Assembly: GCA_041752115.1 (NCBI GenBank)
Contig: JBGSHS010000360.1
Coordinates: forward strand, 62,001-126,000
Origin: JAJRVM01 sp041752115
GTDB lineage: Bacteria > Planctomycetota > Planctomycetia > Pirellulales > Pirellulaceae
Direction of reading: 5' to 3'
DNA length: 64,000 bases
Numbering within the stretch: the first letter of the stretch is position 1; every line of letters starts with the position of its first letter. Below the pieces are notes generated by a model. That model was not told the origin of the DNA. It did not search any database and saw only the letters and a program-made list of their open reading frames with translations. This document shows, one piece after another, positions 16,448-25,350 of this stretch. Position numbers and translations under genes: made by a program.

Positions 16448-17389
16448 CTATTGCTTCTCGCTTTGCATGGCGCGGAACTGTTTCCAGGTGATGACTTTGA
16501 TGCCTTCCTGTTCGATATACTTCGCCACGTCCGGATCGGAGAAGACGCGTCGATCTTCGTCGCGCTGACGGGAGCTGTTGGTAATTCCCTGCAACTCGGC
16601 ATCGTCGTAGCCGCAGTGGATGATCAACTGAGAGACGCCCGGCTTGAGGTTGTGCAGTGCCTCCAGATAGGCTTCGCGGCGAGTCTTCCCTGGTTGCTCG
16701 CCATAGAACTGAGCCATCTGGTCGAGCACGGGAAGCTTGCGTTGGTCGAGCAGTTTCACCACGCCCTGTGCTGCCTGAGCCAGTCCGGGGTACTCTTCCA
16801 TGACCTCCTGATCCAGCGTACGCAGGAAGAGCATGGGGAGATCGTATTCCAGGCCGAGTTTGACGTAGATCAACGCCAGATCTGCTCGTCCCATCACGCT
16901 TCCCATATGGGTGTCAATGTGGGTCACCGGAACGCCGAACTGTTTGGCACGTTCGATCTGGGCGCGTAATTCGATCTCCACCTCTTCGGCCTTGGCATGC
17001 TTGGCCACTTCGGCCGTGCTGCTCCACAGGTATCCATCCTGGTCCAGCAGGCTGGGCACTTGATCGCGCGACGCGACTGGTCCCCAGCGATATTTTTTCC
17101 ACTCGCAAGTGAGTGTCAGGTGGACGCCAAAATCCCGCTCCGGATGATTCCTGGCGTACTCGGCAATCTCCACGAACCATGGACAGGGGACCATGATGCT
17201 GGCCGACGATACCACACCCTGCTCCATGGCATCAATGGTTCCGCGGTTGGCCGAGTGTGACATGCCTGCGTCATCCGAGTGGATGATCAAGTAACGCGGC
17301 GCCGGTGTCTCGTCTGCCAACGTCTGCGGAGCATTGACGAGGGCGAGCGAACTTGCCGCGATCGCGACGTACCACCATGGAGTTCTCAT
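16448..17389 (-). CDS. Exported ChbG/HpnK (YdjC)-like carbohydrate deacetylase
   Basis: 313 residues with a signal peptide (to about residue 25). The YdjC/ChbG fold is recognised from LIIHSDDAGMSHSANRG (D39, D40), FGVHLTLTCEW and THIDTHMG; the Asp and His residues form the metal site of these deacetylases. ChbG removes acetyl groups from chito-oligosaccharides; HpnK acts on hopanoid sugars. A lone exported copy next to a sulfatase and a lyase suggests a role in breaking down acetylated polysaccharide, which is inference. Confidence 0.85.
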   Translation of the reverse strand: MRTPWWYVAIAASSLALVNAPQTLADETPAPRYLIIHSDDAGMSHSANRGTIDAMEQGVVSSASIMVPCPWFVEIAEYARNHPERDFGVHLTLTCEWKKYRWGPVASRDQVPSLLDQDGYLWSSTAEVAKHAKAEEVEIELRAQIERAKQFGVPVTHIDTHMGSVMGRADLALIYVKLGLEYDLPMLFLRTLDQEVMEEYPGLAQAAQGVVKLLDQRKLPVLDQMAQFYGEQPGKTRREAYLEALHNLKPGVSQLIIHCGYDDAELQGITNSSRQRDEDRRVFSDPDVAKYIEQEGIKVITWKQFRAMQSEKQ

Positions 17390-17807
17390 CCGGTTCTGGT
17401 CCTCGTGTGAAGTGTCTCTTGTGTGTCAGTCTGGTTGTGGGGAGCCCTGGGACTCGGGGCGAAACGCACCGGGCAACCGGCTTGGGACGCCCCTGGATCA
17501 TACCATGCCGGGCGCCCACTCGTCTCGCCGCAGGTCGGGCATCCCGAGTGTCGGGACGCCGGGTAGATCCTGCTGGCGATGCTGGGCCGCACCGTTTGCG
17601 CCAGCGTCATGACCCGCAGGACCGCGACATACCACAGGCATTGGCAGGCGAATCGCCGCTGGCGGCCCCCGGGACGACGGGAGCGAGTGGTACAGTTTAC
17701 CGTTGCAGGACGGGAATGGACAGCAGACCGGCCAGTTGCCGGTGATCCGCTCGGGACGACCGGCGACGCGGTTGGTGCCCGCTCCACCCTGGATAGAATA
17801 GAAGGAT
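17390..17807. other. Divergent intergenic region, 418 bp
   Basis: It lies between the deacetylase gene (minus) and the PVC cytochrome gene (plus) and must hold both promoters. No clear promoter motif or member of the repeat families was found. Confidence 0.5.
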
Positions 17808-20800
17808 ATGCGGCGTTTCTTCGGCTGGTACCTGTGCCTGGTCTTTCTCACCCTGCTTGGACGCTCCGTCGGCGCACAAGAGGCGTCGTTCCGCGCCCTC
17901 CTTTCACGCCTGGCTCCACAAGACCCTCAGGCCTCGCTGGGGAGCCTCAAAGCCCGGCCTGGATTTCGTGTCGAACTGGTGTGCAGTGAGCCACTGGTGA
18001 GCGATCCGATCGCCATCGATTGGGGGCCCGATGGACGACTGTGGGTGGTCGAAATGGGAGACTATCCGCAGGGGGGCGATCCCGCTGCCGACGCACAAGG
18101 ACGTGTGCGATGGCTGGAAGATTCCGACCACGATGGCCGCTACGATCGATCGACCGTGTTCCTCGACAAGCTGAATTTCCCCACGGGAGTCATGGCCTGG
18201 AAACGAGGAATTCTGATCGCCTGTGCTCCCGACATCCTCTATGCGGAAGACAGCGATGGAGACGGGCGAGCGGATCGACAGGAAGTGTTGTTGCGAGGGT
18301 TCGTCGTGGCGAATCCGCAGCATCAAGTGAACTCGCTGTGCTGGGGATTGGATAACTGGATCTATGGGGCCAACGGCGACAACGGCGGCACCATCAGCTC
18401 GTTTGCAGGTGGCACGCCAGTCGACATTCATGCGCGGGATTTTCGCTTTGATCCGCAGTCGGGTGAGTTGCAGACGCAGACCGGCATGTCCCAATACGGT
18501 CGCTGTCGCGACGATTGGGGGAACTGGTTCGGAGGGAGGAATCTGCAGCCCATCTGGCATTGTGCTTTGGACGATCAGTACCTTCGGCGCAATTCTTTTC
18601 TGGTGCCTCCCGATCCCTGTGTTGACCTGCTGGAACCTCCCATCGCTCCGCCGGTCTACCCCATCAGTACGGCACTGCCACGATTCAATGAGTTGTGGAC
18701 GATGAACCGCTTCACGGCCGCTTGTGGGATCTGCATCTACCGCGACGAACTGTTTGGGCCATCGTTCGAGTCGAGCGGCTTTGTATGTGAGCCGGCGTAC
18801 AACCTCGTGCACCGCCTGCAGCTACGTCCCCACGGAGTGACCTTTCGTGGCGAGCGTGCGCCGGACGAACAGACGTCGGAGTTTCTGGCGTCGACCGATC
18901 ACTGGTTTCGACCGGTCCAGGCCCGTACCGGACCCGACGGGGCGTTATGGGTCGTCGATATGTACCGGTTGATCATCGAGCATCCGGATTTCATTCCCCA
19001 GCAATGGCACGCCGAGCTGGATTTCCGGGCCGGGCGCGGCATGGGACGGATCTATCGCGTGTTGCCCGAGGGAGTCGACGCTCGTCCCTGGCAACCGCTG
19101 GACCAACTCTCCGTGGTCGAGTTGGCTTCGTTGCTCGACACTCCCAACGGTCCGTGCCGTGACATGATTCAGCAGCGATTGGTGCAGGCGGATGACCACA
19201 CAGCGATTGTGCCGCTGCGTCGACTGCTTTGCGAATCGAGACGCGCCCAGATCCGAGTGAGTGCGCTGGCGACTCTGGACGGGCTGAACGCTATCGATGC
19301 GGCAACCTTGCAGGTGTCGCTGGCTGATTCGCATCCCGCCGTGCGCCGCCAGGCGATTCGTCTGGCGGAGCCGCTGCTCGACACCCAGCCCGCGTTGGCG
19401 TTGCAGGTCCTGCAGCGGCTGGACGATCCCGATCCGCAGGTTCGCCTGCAGCTGGCTTATGCGTTGGGAGAGTGGCACGATCGTCGAGCGGGCGACGCGT
19501 TGGCACGCCTGGCAGCACGCGACGCACAGGACCCGCTGCTGATCGCAGCCGTGATGAGTTCGGCAACTCACTACCCAGACCAGATGTTGCGCAGGCTGCT
19601 GGAATTGCCTTCGTTGAGCGCCGCTCAGGTGACGCTGGTCGAAAACCTGATGCGTCTGGTTTTCGAGGCGGAGCGGTTGGACGCGCTGGCCTTCGGAGTG
19701 CAGCACCTTGTCCGGCCGCGTGAGGATCGCTATGAAACATGGCAATATTCACTGCTGGCGGGGCTGGCCGACGCTGTCGAGTTTCGTGGTCGGTCGCTCC
19801 GCGATCTGCGCGATGAAGGTAATGACGACTTGACTCGGGCCATCGACCAGGCGGTTGGCCTGCTCGGTCAGGCATCTCGCGATGCGCTCGATCCCGAAAT
19901 CGAACCAGTCCGACGTGTCGAAGCTCTACGATTGGTCGGCCGCGGCGTTAGTGGCGACGAGCCCACTGCTGAGCCGACGGTCGAGCAGTTGGCGCAGCTG
20001 CTGGTACCTCAGACTCCGGTAGCGGTCCAGCGCGGTGCGGTGGAAGCACTCGCGCGACGGGCGCCGGCCGACCTTGCTGCGATCCTGCTGGAGGGCTGGT
20101 CCCAGCTGGGACCTGACATTCGGCCTGTGGTGCTGGACATTCTGATGCAGGAGGAACCTTCGTCGCTGCTTCTGCTGGACTTGGTTGCCGCAGGAGATCT
20201 GTCGGCGAACGAACTGGGGGTGGCCAATCGCAGTCGGTTGATCCTCCACACGTCGTCGGGTGTTCGCGCTCGGGCGGCTGAAGTCTTTCGCCCTTCCACG
20301 CCGGCCGAGCGATTGGCGGCGATGGATCGCATTCGAACTCGCCTGGGAACTCCAGCGGACGTGGATCGAGGACGCGATGTGTTTCGCAAACACTGTGCGA
20401 CCTGCCATCGGCTGGAAGAGGAGGGGACTGACATCGGTCCGAACCTGCTGGCACTGACCGATCGGTCCTCCGAGAACCTGCTGGTGTCGATCCTGGATCC
20501 CGATCGCGCGGTCGAACCGCGGTATGTTGAGTACTCCGCCGTGACGGAGCGTGGGCGGATCTTTTCCGGAATTATCGCCAGCGAAACGGGAAACAGCCTG
20601 ACTCTGGTGGATGCTCAGGGATCGCAGCACACGCTGCTGCGCAGCGAACTGGTGGAACTAGTCAGTACCGGCAAGTCGCTGATGCCGGTCGGAGTGGAAG
20701 AGCTGATCGGGGATCCGCAGGATCTGCTCAACCTGATAGCATATCTGCAGTGGGTGCAGCCGGATCCGGCCGCGAAGCGGCCGGCGATTCCGGAAGAGCA

Positions 20801-20840
20801 TAGAGCCTCGGCAGCAGAATCTCAGGGAGTTGGGGAATGA
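17808..20840 (+). CDS. PVC-type propeller/HEAT/cytochrome c protein
   Basis: 1010 residues with a signal peptide (ending SVGAQ). Order of parts: an N-terminal beta-propeller of the PVC membrane-bound-dehydrogenase type (residues about 45-410, with LARPGF-like start KARPGFRVELVCSEPLV and metal-loop motifs DSDHDGRYD and DSDGDGRAD), HEAT-type helical repeats (about 430-820), and a C-terminal monohaem cytochrome c domain with C863-ATC-H867 inside FRKHCATCHRLEEEGTDIGPNL. This combination is characteristic of Planctomycetes and Verrucomicrobia. It probably oxidises an unknown substrate, perhaps a sugar, and passes electrons to the attached haem in the periplasm. It overlaps the next gene by ATGA. 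Confidence 0.92.
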   Translation: MRRFFGWYLCLVFLTLLGRSVGAQEASFRALLSRLAPQDPQASLGSLKARPGFRVELVCSEPLVSDPIAIDWGPDGRLWVVEMGDYPQGGDPAADAQGRVRWLEDSDHDGRYDRSTVFLDKLNFPTGVMAWKRGILIACAPDILYAEDSDGDGRADRQEVLLRGFVVANPQHQVNSLCWGLDNWIYGANGDNGGTISSFAGGTPVDIHARDFRFDPQSGELQTQTGMSQYGRCRDDWGNWFGGRNLQPIWHCALDDQYLRRNSFLVPPDPCVDLLEPPIAPPVYPISTALPRFNELWTMNRFTAACGICIYRDELFGPSFESSGFVCEPAYNLVHRLQLRPHGVTFRGERAPDEQTSEFLASTDHWFRPVQARTGPDGALWVVDMYRLIIEHPDFIPQQWHAELDFRAGRGMGRIYRVLPEGVDARPWQPLDQLSVVELASLLDTPNGPCRDMIQQRLVQADDHTAIVPLRRLLCESRRAQIRVSALATLDGLNAIDAATLQVSLADSHPAVRRQAIRLAEPLLDTQPALALQVLQRLDDPDPQVRLQLAYALGEWHDRRAGDALARLAARDAQDPLLIAAVMSSATHYPDQMLRRLLELPSLSAAQVTLVENLMRLVFEAERLDALAFGVQHLVRPREDRYETWQYSLLAGLADAVEFRGRSLRDLRDEGNDDLTRAIDQAVGLLGQASRDALDPEIEPVRRVEALRLVGRGVSGDEPTAEPTVEQLAQLLVPQTPVAVQRGAVEALARRAPADLAAILLEGWSQLGPDIRPVVLDILMQEEPSSLLLLDLVAAGDLSANELGVANRSRLILHTSSGVRARAAEVFRPSTPAERLAAMDRIRTRLGTPADVDRGRDVFRKHCATCHRLEEEGTDIGPNLLALTDRSSENLLVSILDPDRAVEPRYVEYSAVTERGRIFSGIIASETGNSLTLVDAQGSQHTLLRSELVELVSTGKSLMPVGVEELIGDPQDLLNLIAYLQWVQPDPAAKRPAIPEEHRASAAESQGVGE

Positions 20841-21082
20841 GCGAGAAGAAATACATGTTAGGTGGCTGGATTCCGCCCGTCACGCAGCTGCGCGACCCGG
20901 ACTACTGCGAATTCGGCTGTCCGATCTGTCGTGCGGCGCGCGGCGGGAATCGCCTGGCGCGACTGGTGCAGCGAGTCGAACTGGTACTCACCCGCGGCGG
21001 GTGCAGCTGGGGACGGGCTCGTCAGCAGAAGTATGGCGTCGCGCCTCACGAGAACTCATCGCCTCAACAACACGACCAGTAA
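20837..21082 (+). CDS. Small cysteine-motif protein translationally coupled to the PVC cytochrome
   Basis: 81 residues. Its ATG overlaps the preceding stop (ATGA), with GGAGTTGGGGA just upstream, so translation is coupled to the PVC cytochrome. The sequence has a compact Cys cluster (CEFGCPICRAARGG), a second half with LARLVQRVELVLTRGGC and a basic RARQQKYG. There is no signal peptide or membrane segment. The CxxxCxxC spacing could bind zinc or another metal. It is too ordered for a chance frame, and I have a vague memory of similar planctomycete proteins, but I cannot assign a function. Confidence 0.65.
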   Translation: MSEKKYMLGGWIPPVTQLRDPDYCEFGCPICRAARGGNRLARLVQRVELVLTRGGCSWGRARQQKYGVAPHENSSPQQHDQ

Positions 21083-21210
21083 CCTCAAACGCCCAGCGGC
21101 TCGCGACGATCGAGTCTATTCAGGCTGCCACAACGGAGGCAGACTCCGTTTCATGTACGTGGTCCTGTCGCGTCGCACGGATACCAGCAGGTGGGAGACA
21201 AAAAGATCGC

Positions 21211-21250
21211 GTGACAAGAAGATCGACCTCTGAACACATCTTCTTGTCAC
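21211..21250. terminator. 13-bp perfect hairpin between convergent genes
   Basis: GTGACAAGAAGAT pairs exactly with ATCTTCTTGTCAC around a 14-base loop. It lies in the 334-bp gap between the plus-strand PVC operon and the minus-strand S9 peptidase gene. The plus-strand continuation CTCATCTTTCTGTCCCTTT is T-rich. It could be a bidirectional terminator or another short repeat element. Confidence 0.5.
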
Positions 21251-21416
21251 CTCATCTTTCTGTCCCTTTGGCCCTGGCCCAACACCACCGTTCTTCGAGA
21301 ACTCACGGGTGATATACCATGGCACTAAGGAGTGTCACTGCTCTGATTGGATGGCTATTGTCACAGTTATCACTCAACGCTGACGACGAACTCCATTGGA
21401 ACACGGCTGTCTGCTC

Positions 21417-23666
21417 TTACGGATCGTGACGCGGTTCGACGCCCAACAGATGTCGGACAAAGAAGTCGGCTCGGCGCCGTGAGCCATACTTGCTCTCGGC
21501 GATCCCGTGCCCACCGCCAGGCACCACCAGCATCTCGAAATCCTTGTCGGCCTTGATCAACGCGTTGACGACCTGCATGGTGGATGCCGGATCGACATTG
21601 CGGTCCAGTTCTCCCACGATCAACAGCAGTTTGCCCTGAAGCTTATGAGCATTGGTGACGTTCGACTGTTCGGCGTAATGCGGGCCGATCGGCCAGCCCA
21701 TCCAGAGTTCATTCCACCAGATCTTGTCCATGCGGTTGTCATGGCATCCGCAGTCCGAGACGGCGACTTTGTAGAAATCGCCATGGTTCAGCACTCCCTG
21801 CGTGGAGCTTTGGCCACCGGCACTCCCTCCGAAGATGCCGACGCGAGTCAGGTCCATGTAGGGGTATTTTGCGGCCGCCGCCCGGATCCAGGCGATGCGG
21901 TCGGGAAAACCTGAATCGCCCAGATTGCGGCAACAGACGTCGTGGAACGCTTTCGAGCGGTCGGAGGTTCCCATTCCGTCCATCTGGACGACGATGAAAC
22001 CCAGTTCGGCCAGCGCCTGGCAGCGGAAATAGGAGGCAAACGCTTTGGGTGTGAACGACGATTGTGGCCCGGCATAGATGTTCTCGATGATCGGGTACGA
22101 CTTCTGCGCATCAAAATGGGTCGGTCGCCAGATCACTCCGTAAATATCCGTTGTGCCATCACGCCCCTTGGCGGCGAATCGCTCCGGGACTTGCCAGCCG
22201 GTGGCCACCAGGGCCGACATGTCGGCGCGTTCCAACTCGCATACCAGCGAGCCATCGGCAGCACGGCGCAGCTCAGCCACGGGAGGCATGTCCACACGCG
22301 AGTAGGTGTCGACCAGGTAGTCGCGATCGGGGGAGAATTCCACCGAGTGGGTACCGTTGCCGGCGGTCAGCAGGACGAGGCCGCTGCCATCGAAGTTCAC
22401 ACGGCCGTAGTGCACGTAGTAAGGATCTTGCTCGGGATAGATGCCGCCGGCCTGGAACCAGATCTGCCGACTCTCTTCGTCGACCCGGTCCACTCGCCGG
22501 ACCACCCATTCCCCTCGCGTGATCTGATTCTTGACCGTCCCGGTGCGGGCATCGTAGAGGTAGAGGTGATTCCAGCCATCTCGTTCGGACATCCAGAGGA
22601 TCTCGTCCGTCTTTTCGGCGAAATGCGCGAACTGTTTGCCGGCGTAGTCAATAAACGTATCGCTATGTTCGTCGATCAGTGTGCCAACCTCGCCGGTGTT
22701 CCCATCGACCACGATCACACGCAGCACCTGATGCCCGCGTTGATTGTAGATGAAGGTGAATCGCTGGGAGTCCGGCTGCCATCGCACTCGATCGATCTGC
22801 CAGGGATTGGGGAACAGAGCATCCTCCACGGAAATCTGCTTCTTGTCCGCCACGTGAAACAGACGAGGTTTGGTCAGCGGGATCTTATCGCCAGGTTTGA
22901 GGTAGTCGTACGAGTGGAGTTTGGGTTGCAGCTGATCGTCGGGAGAGGACTCAATGATATTGACCTTACGATCATCGCCGCGCTGGGTTTGCAGCGCTAC
23001 CAATCGGGTCGAATCAGGTGACCAGTAGACCTGCGGTTCGTAGAAATGGTCGGCGCTGGCGTCGGTGGTCAGAGGAACCTCCTCCTGAGATGTCGTATCG
23101 CGCAGCACAAGCTGATAATCCTTGACCACCGCTTCCCACTTGCCGTCAGGGGAAACGTGATTGGGGCGATTGTCGTCTCTCCCCGGTCCCCGCCGTCCAC
23201 GACGCCGTCGTTGTGGCGGTTCGGGCACGTCCGCTTCCTGCACTTCATAACTGGCGAGTGTGCAGGTCCAGCCCTTATCAAATGCTCGAAACGACATGGT
23301 CTCCGATGTGTCATTGAAGCTGAGCCAGTGCATGGGCAGGCGGACCCCTTCACACACCTGCCCGCTGGCCGCCGCCAGAGCTGTGGCCAATCGGTCATGA
23401 TCGAAAGCAGGACTCTTCTGGCCCTGCGCCAGATCGACCGACACGAACTGGGATTGATTGTCAGGCAAGTTGAGCCGATACCAGAACCGCTTGCCGCCGG
23501 CATACCAACTGGGATCGACCGAGTTGCGGTCGACTTTGTCCCGGGTCAGTTGCTCTAAGTTCTCGGCACGCAGGTAGTCCTCTTTGGATCCTTGCGCGTG
23601 CGCGTGACCTGCGAAGCAGCAGAGTAGAAGAAGTACAAGCAGATGGCGGGCGAAGTGCACTGGCAT
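21417..23666 (-). CDS. Exported S9-family prolyl oligopeptidase/DPP IV-like peptidase
   Basis: 749 residues from ATG 23666 (MPVHFARHLLVLLLLCCFAGHAHAQ, signal peptide). The frame runs further upstream, but that part (MTNDEPACQ...) is a translated dispersed repeat. The N-terminal propeller region (about 60-480) contains DPP IV-type segments such as YWSPDSTRLVALQ and VRWQPDSQRFTFIYN. The C-terminal alpha/beta-hydrolase has the catalytic triad S615 (GGSAGG), D688 (GELDRNVDP) and H720 (GGGHGIAE). A basic insert RRRRGRRGPGR occurs near residue 160. It should cleave peptides after proline or alanine in the periplasm. No clear ribosome site precedes the start. Confidence 0.9.
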   Translation of the reverse strand: MPVHFARHLLVLLLLCCFAGHAHAQGSKEDYLRAENLEQLTRDKVDRNSVDPSWYAGGKRFWYRLNLPDNQSQFVSVDLAQGQKSPAFDHDRLATALAAASGQVCEGVRLPMHWLSFNDTSETMSFRAFDKGWTCTLASYEVQEADVPEPPQRRRRGRRGPGRDDNRPNHVSPDGKWEAVVKDYQLVLRDTTSQEEVPLTTDASADHFYEPQVYWSPDSTRLVALQTQRGDDRKVNIIESSPDDQLQPKLHSYDYLKPGDKIPLTKPRLFHVADKKQISVEDALFPNPWQIDRVRWQPDSQRFTFIYNQRGHQVLRVIVVDGNTGEVGTLIDEHSDTFIDYAGKQFAHFAEKTDEILWMSERDGWNHLYLYDARTGTVKNQITRGEWVVRRVDRVDEESRQIWFQAGGIYPEQDPYYVHYGRVNFDGSGLVLLTAGNGTHSVEFSPDRDYLVDTYSRVDMPPVAELRRAADGSLVCELERADMSALVATGWQVPERFAAKGRDGTTDIYGVIWRPTHFDAQKSYPIIENIYAGPQSSFTPKAFASYFRCQALAELGFIVVQMDGMGTSDRSKAFHDVCCRNLGDSGFPDRIAWIRAAAAKYPYMDLTRVGIFGGSAGGQSSTQGVLNHGDFYKVAVSDCGCHDNRMDKIWWNELWMGWPIGPHYAEQSNVTNAHKLQGKLLLIVGELDRNVDPASTMQVVNALIKADKDFEMLVVPGGGHGIAESKYGSRRRADFFVRHLLGVEPRHDP

Positions 23667-23760
23667 GAGGGACGGCTTCTGGGGTGGTAAGGAGTAGGGG
23701 GCAGAACGGGGATGGAACGTACAGCGGTAGATGCCATGGTCATTGCGGCCTGCCGCCGCC

Positions 23761-23876
23761 CATAACGAAAGAAGACCGAGTGTCGAGCCGGAGGCAAGTT
23801 CCCTGGGTATGCTTTGGCAGGCCGGTTCGTCATTCGTCATTTCCCGCAGGTGTTTGCCGAATCGAGCATGGTCACT
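23761..23876. repeat. TTCGTCATT dispersed element, copy 3
   Basis: Left part AACGAAAGAAG, a spacer of about 60 bp, then GGCAGGCCGGTTCGTCATTC and the tail CGCAGGTGTTTGCCGAATCG followed by GGTCAC. The tail matches copies 1 and 5. It separates the S9 peptidase and esterase genes. Confidence 0.85.
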
Positions 23877-23886
23877 TCGGTGTGCG

Positions 23887-24921
23887 TTAAAGATGGCGAG
23901 CGAACGCGTCTTGTACGTGCTGCCACATGGCGGGGGTCAAGGCGTGACCGACATTCGGCTCAATGAAGTAACTGAAGTTCTCGGCGGCACCATGCTGCTG
24001 GTACGCGGTTTGGATGCGCGTCAGGCCCTCTCGCACCTGCTCGATCGGACTCCCTTCGTCCTGCTCGCCGAAATTCAGGTGCAGCGGACGCGGAGCGATC
24101 AGCGCAGCGACGTCGGGCGTATCGCCGAACTCGTAGAATCCGGGAATGAAGTTCGGAAAGCAATGCAGCAGATGATGACGGTGGATGGCCGAATAGGTCG
24201 GCAAGCAGCAGTTACCGACAAGGCACTTCAGTCGAGGCTCCCAGGGGCCGACCAGCCAGCAGTGAGTGGAGCCCATGGAATGGCCGTAGCAGCCGATCCG
24301 ATCGGTTTGCACTTCCGCGCGCGATGCGAGCAGATCGATCGCTCGACGCATATCAAGGATGTTCTTCCAGGCCATGCACTTGCCCGCCACCACGTACCGC
24401 AGAAACTCAAACCGCTCAAAGTCGCCGTTCTTGAGCTGCGGATGCTGTCGCTCTTCAAAGCAGAGCGCGTCGGGGCAGAGTACGACATATCCTTCGCGGA
24501 CCAGCGCCACAGCCGTGTGGTGCTGCGGATCGCCCGCCAGGCCCGCTGGTTCGCTCTTGCCCAGGTGCCATTGCCCGTTGTGCTGATGCCAGACGGCTAT
24601 GGCTGGGGCTGGAGCATCGGCCGTTGCCCGGTCGGGGATCAACAGCAGTGCAGGAACCGGGTCATCCGGCTCCACTTCGTACGTGAGCGATTCGATGCGA
24701 TAGCCATCCTTGCGAATGGTCTCCCGCAGGCGAGGTTGCAGCGGAGGGGATGTTGGCCATGCACCTCCCAGACAGGCGAGCAGTTTCTCGCGAAGCGTAT
24801 GTTGTTCCATAAACGGTAATCCTGCAGATGAAGAGGCAGCCAATTCGGCGTCCGGCATGATCATGGCGGACAGCCCGGCAGCGGTGGTCGTTGCCAGAAA
24901 CGTGCGACGGTCAAGTTCCAT
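23887..24921 (-). CDS. Tat-exported alpha/beta hydrolase (dienelactone-hydrolase or acetyl-esterase-like)
   Basis: 344 residues from ATG 24921 (MELDRRTFLATTTAAGLSAM). The start has an RR-x-FL twin-arginine motif, though the ribosome site is weak. An alpha/beta-hydrolase core follows: a nucleophile elbow GCYGHSMGST, an Asp in NFGEQDEGSP and the His in EPNVGHALTP. The strand before the nucleophile is TDRIGCYG. Similar planctomycete proteins are annotated as dienelactone hydrolases or acetyl xylan esterases; carbohydrate ester removal fits the neighbourhood. The longer upstream frame has no protein character. Confidence 0.85.
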   Translation of the reverse strand: MELDRRTFLATTTAAGLSAMIMPDAELAASSSAGLPFMEQHTLREKLLACLGGAWPTSPPLQPRLRETIRKDGYRIESLTYEVEPDDPVPALLLIPDRATADAPAPAIAVWHQHNGQWHLGKSEPAGLAGDPQHHTAVALVREGYVVLCPDALCFEERQHPQLKNGDFERFEFLRYVVAGKCMAWKNILDMRRAIDLLASRAEVQTDRIGCYGHSMGSTHCWLVGPWEPRLKCLVGNCCLPTYSAIHRHHLLHCFPNFIPGFYEFGDTPDVAALIAPRPLHLNFGEQDEGSPIEQVREGLTRIQTAYQQHGAAENFSYFIEPNVGHALTPAMWQHVQDAFARHL

Positions 24922-25350
24922 GGTGTCCCAACGGAATTCGGTGTGTGGAATGGATGTCCACCAGTTTAATCTGCGCACAGCCCCTTTGCCTCCTGATCCC
25001 GTGGCGTCTCCTGATCCCGTGGCGATGTCTGGAGGCGATGTGGCGGAGCTGAGTGAGTGTCGGTTGCGGGGAGTCTTGATGGGGCGACCGAAAGGCCGTC
25101 TCATCCTTCTGGGGGCTGGGAGTCTTGAGTGCCGATGCCCGATCCCGGACTCGCCGTGTGAGGAGCCTCAGGGCTGACTTGTACCGGCTCTCGACCCAGT
25201 CGGAGGCTGGAGAGGTTGAAACTGAGCACGCGCCGCAGGGGTAAACTGGTTCGTGGGCGCCCCTTCTGTGGTGAGGGGTGCGGCACAGAGCCGTTGAGTG
25301 GTGTGAAGTGGAATGCCGCTCGTGGGAGTTCCTCAGTTCGGAGATCAGGC
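24922..25350. other. Divergent intergenic region with a direct repeat
   Basis: About 430 bp between the esterase (minus) and ABC transporter (plus) genes. TCCTGATCCCGTGGCG is present twice in direct orientation near 24990-25024. No gene was recognised. Confidence 0.45.

Noticed and set aside
23667..23840. Upstream extension of the S9 peptidase (MTNDEPACQ...)
   Set aside because: Encoded by the dispersed repeat; the signal peptide starts at 23666.
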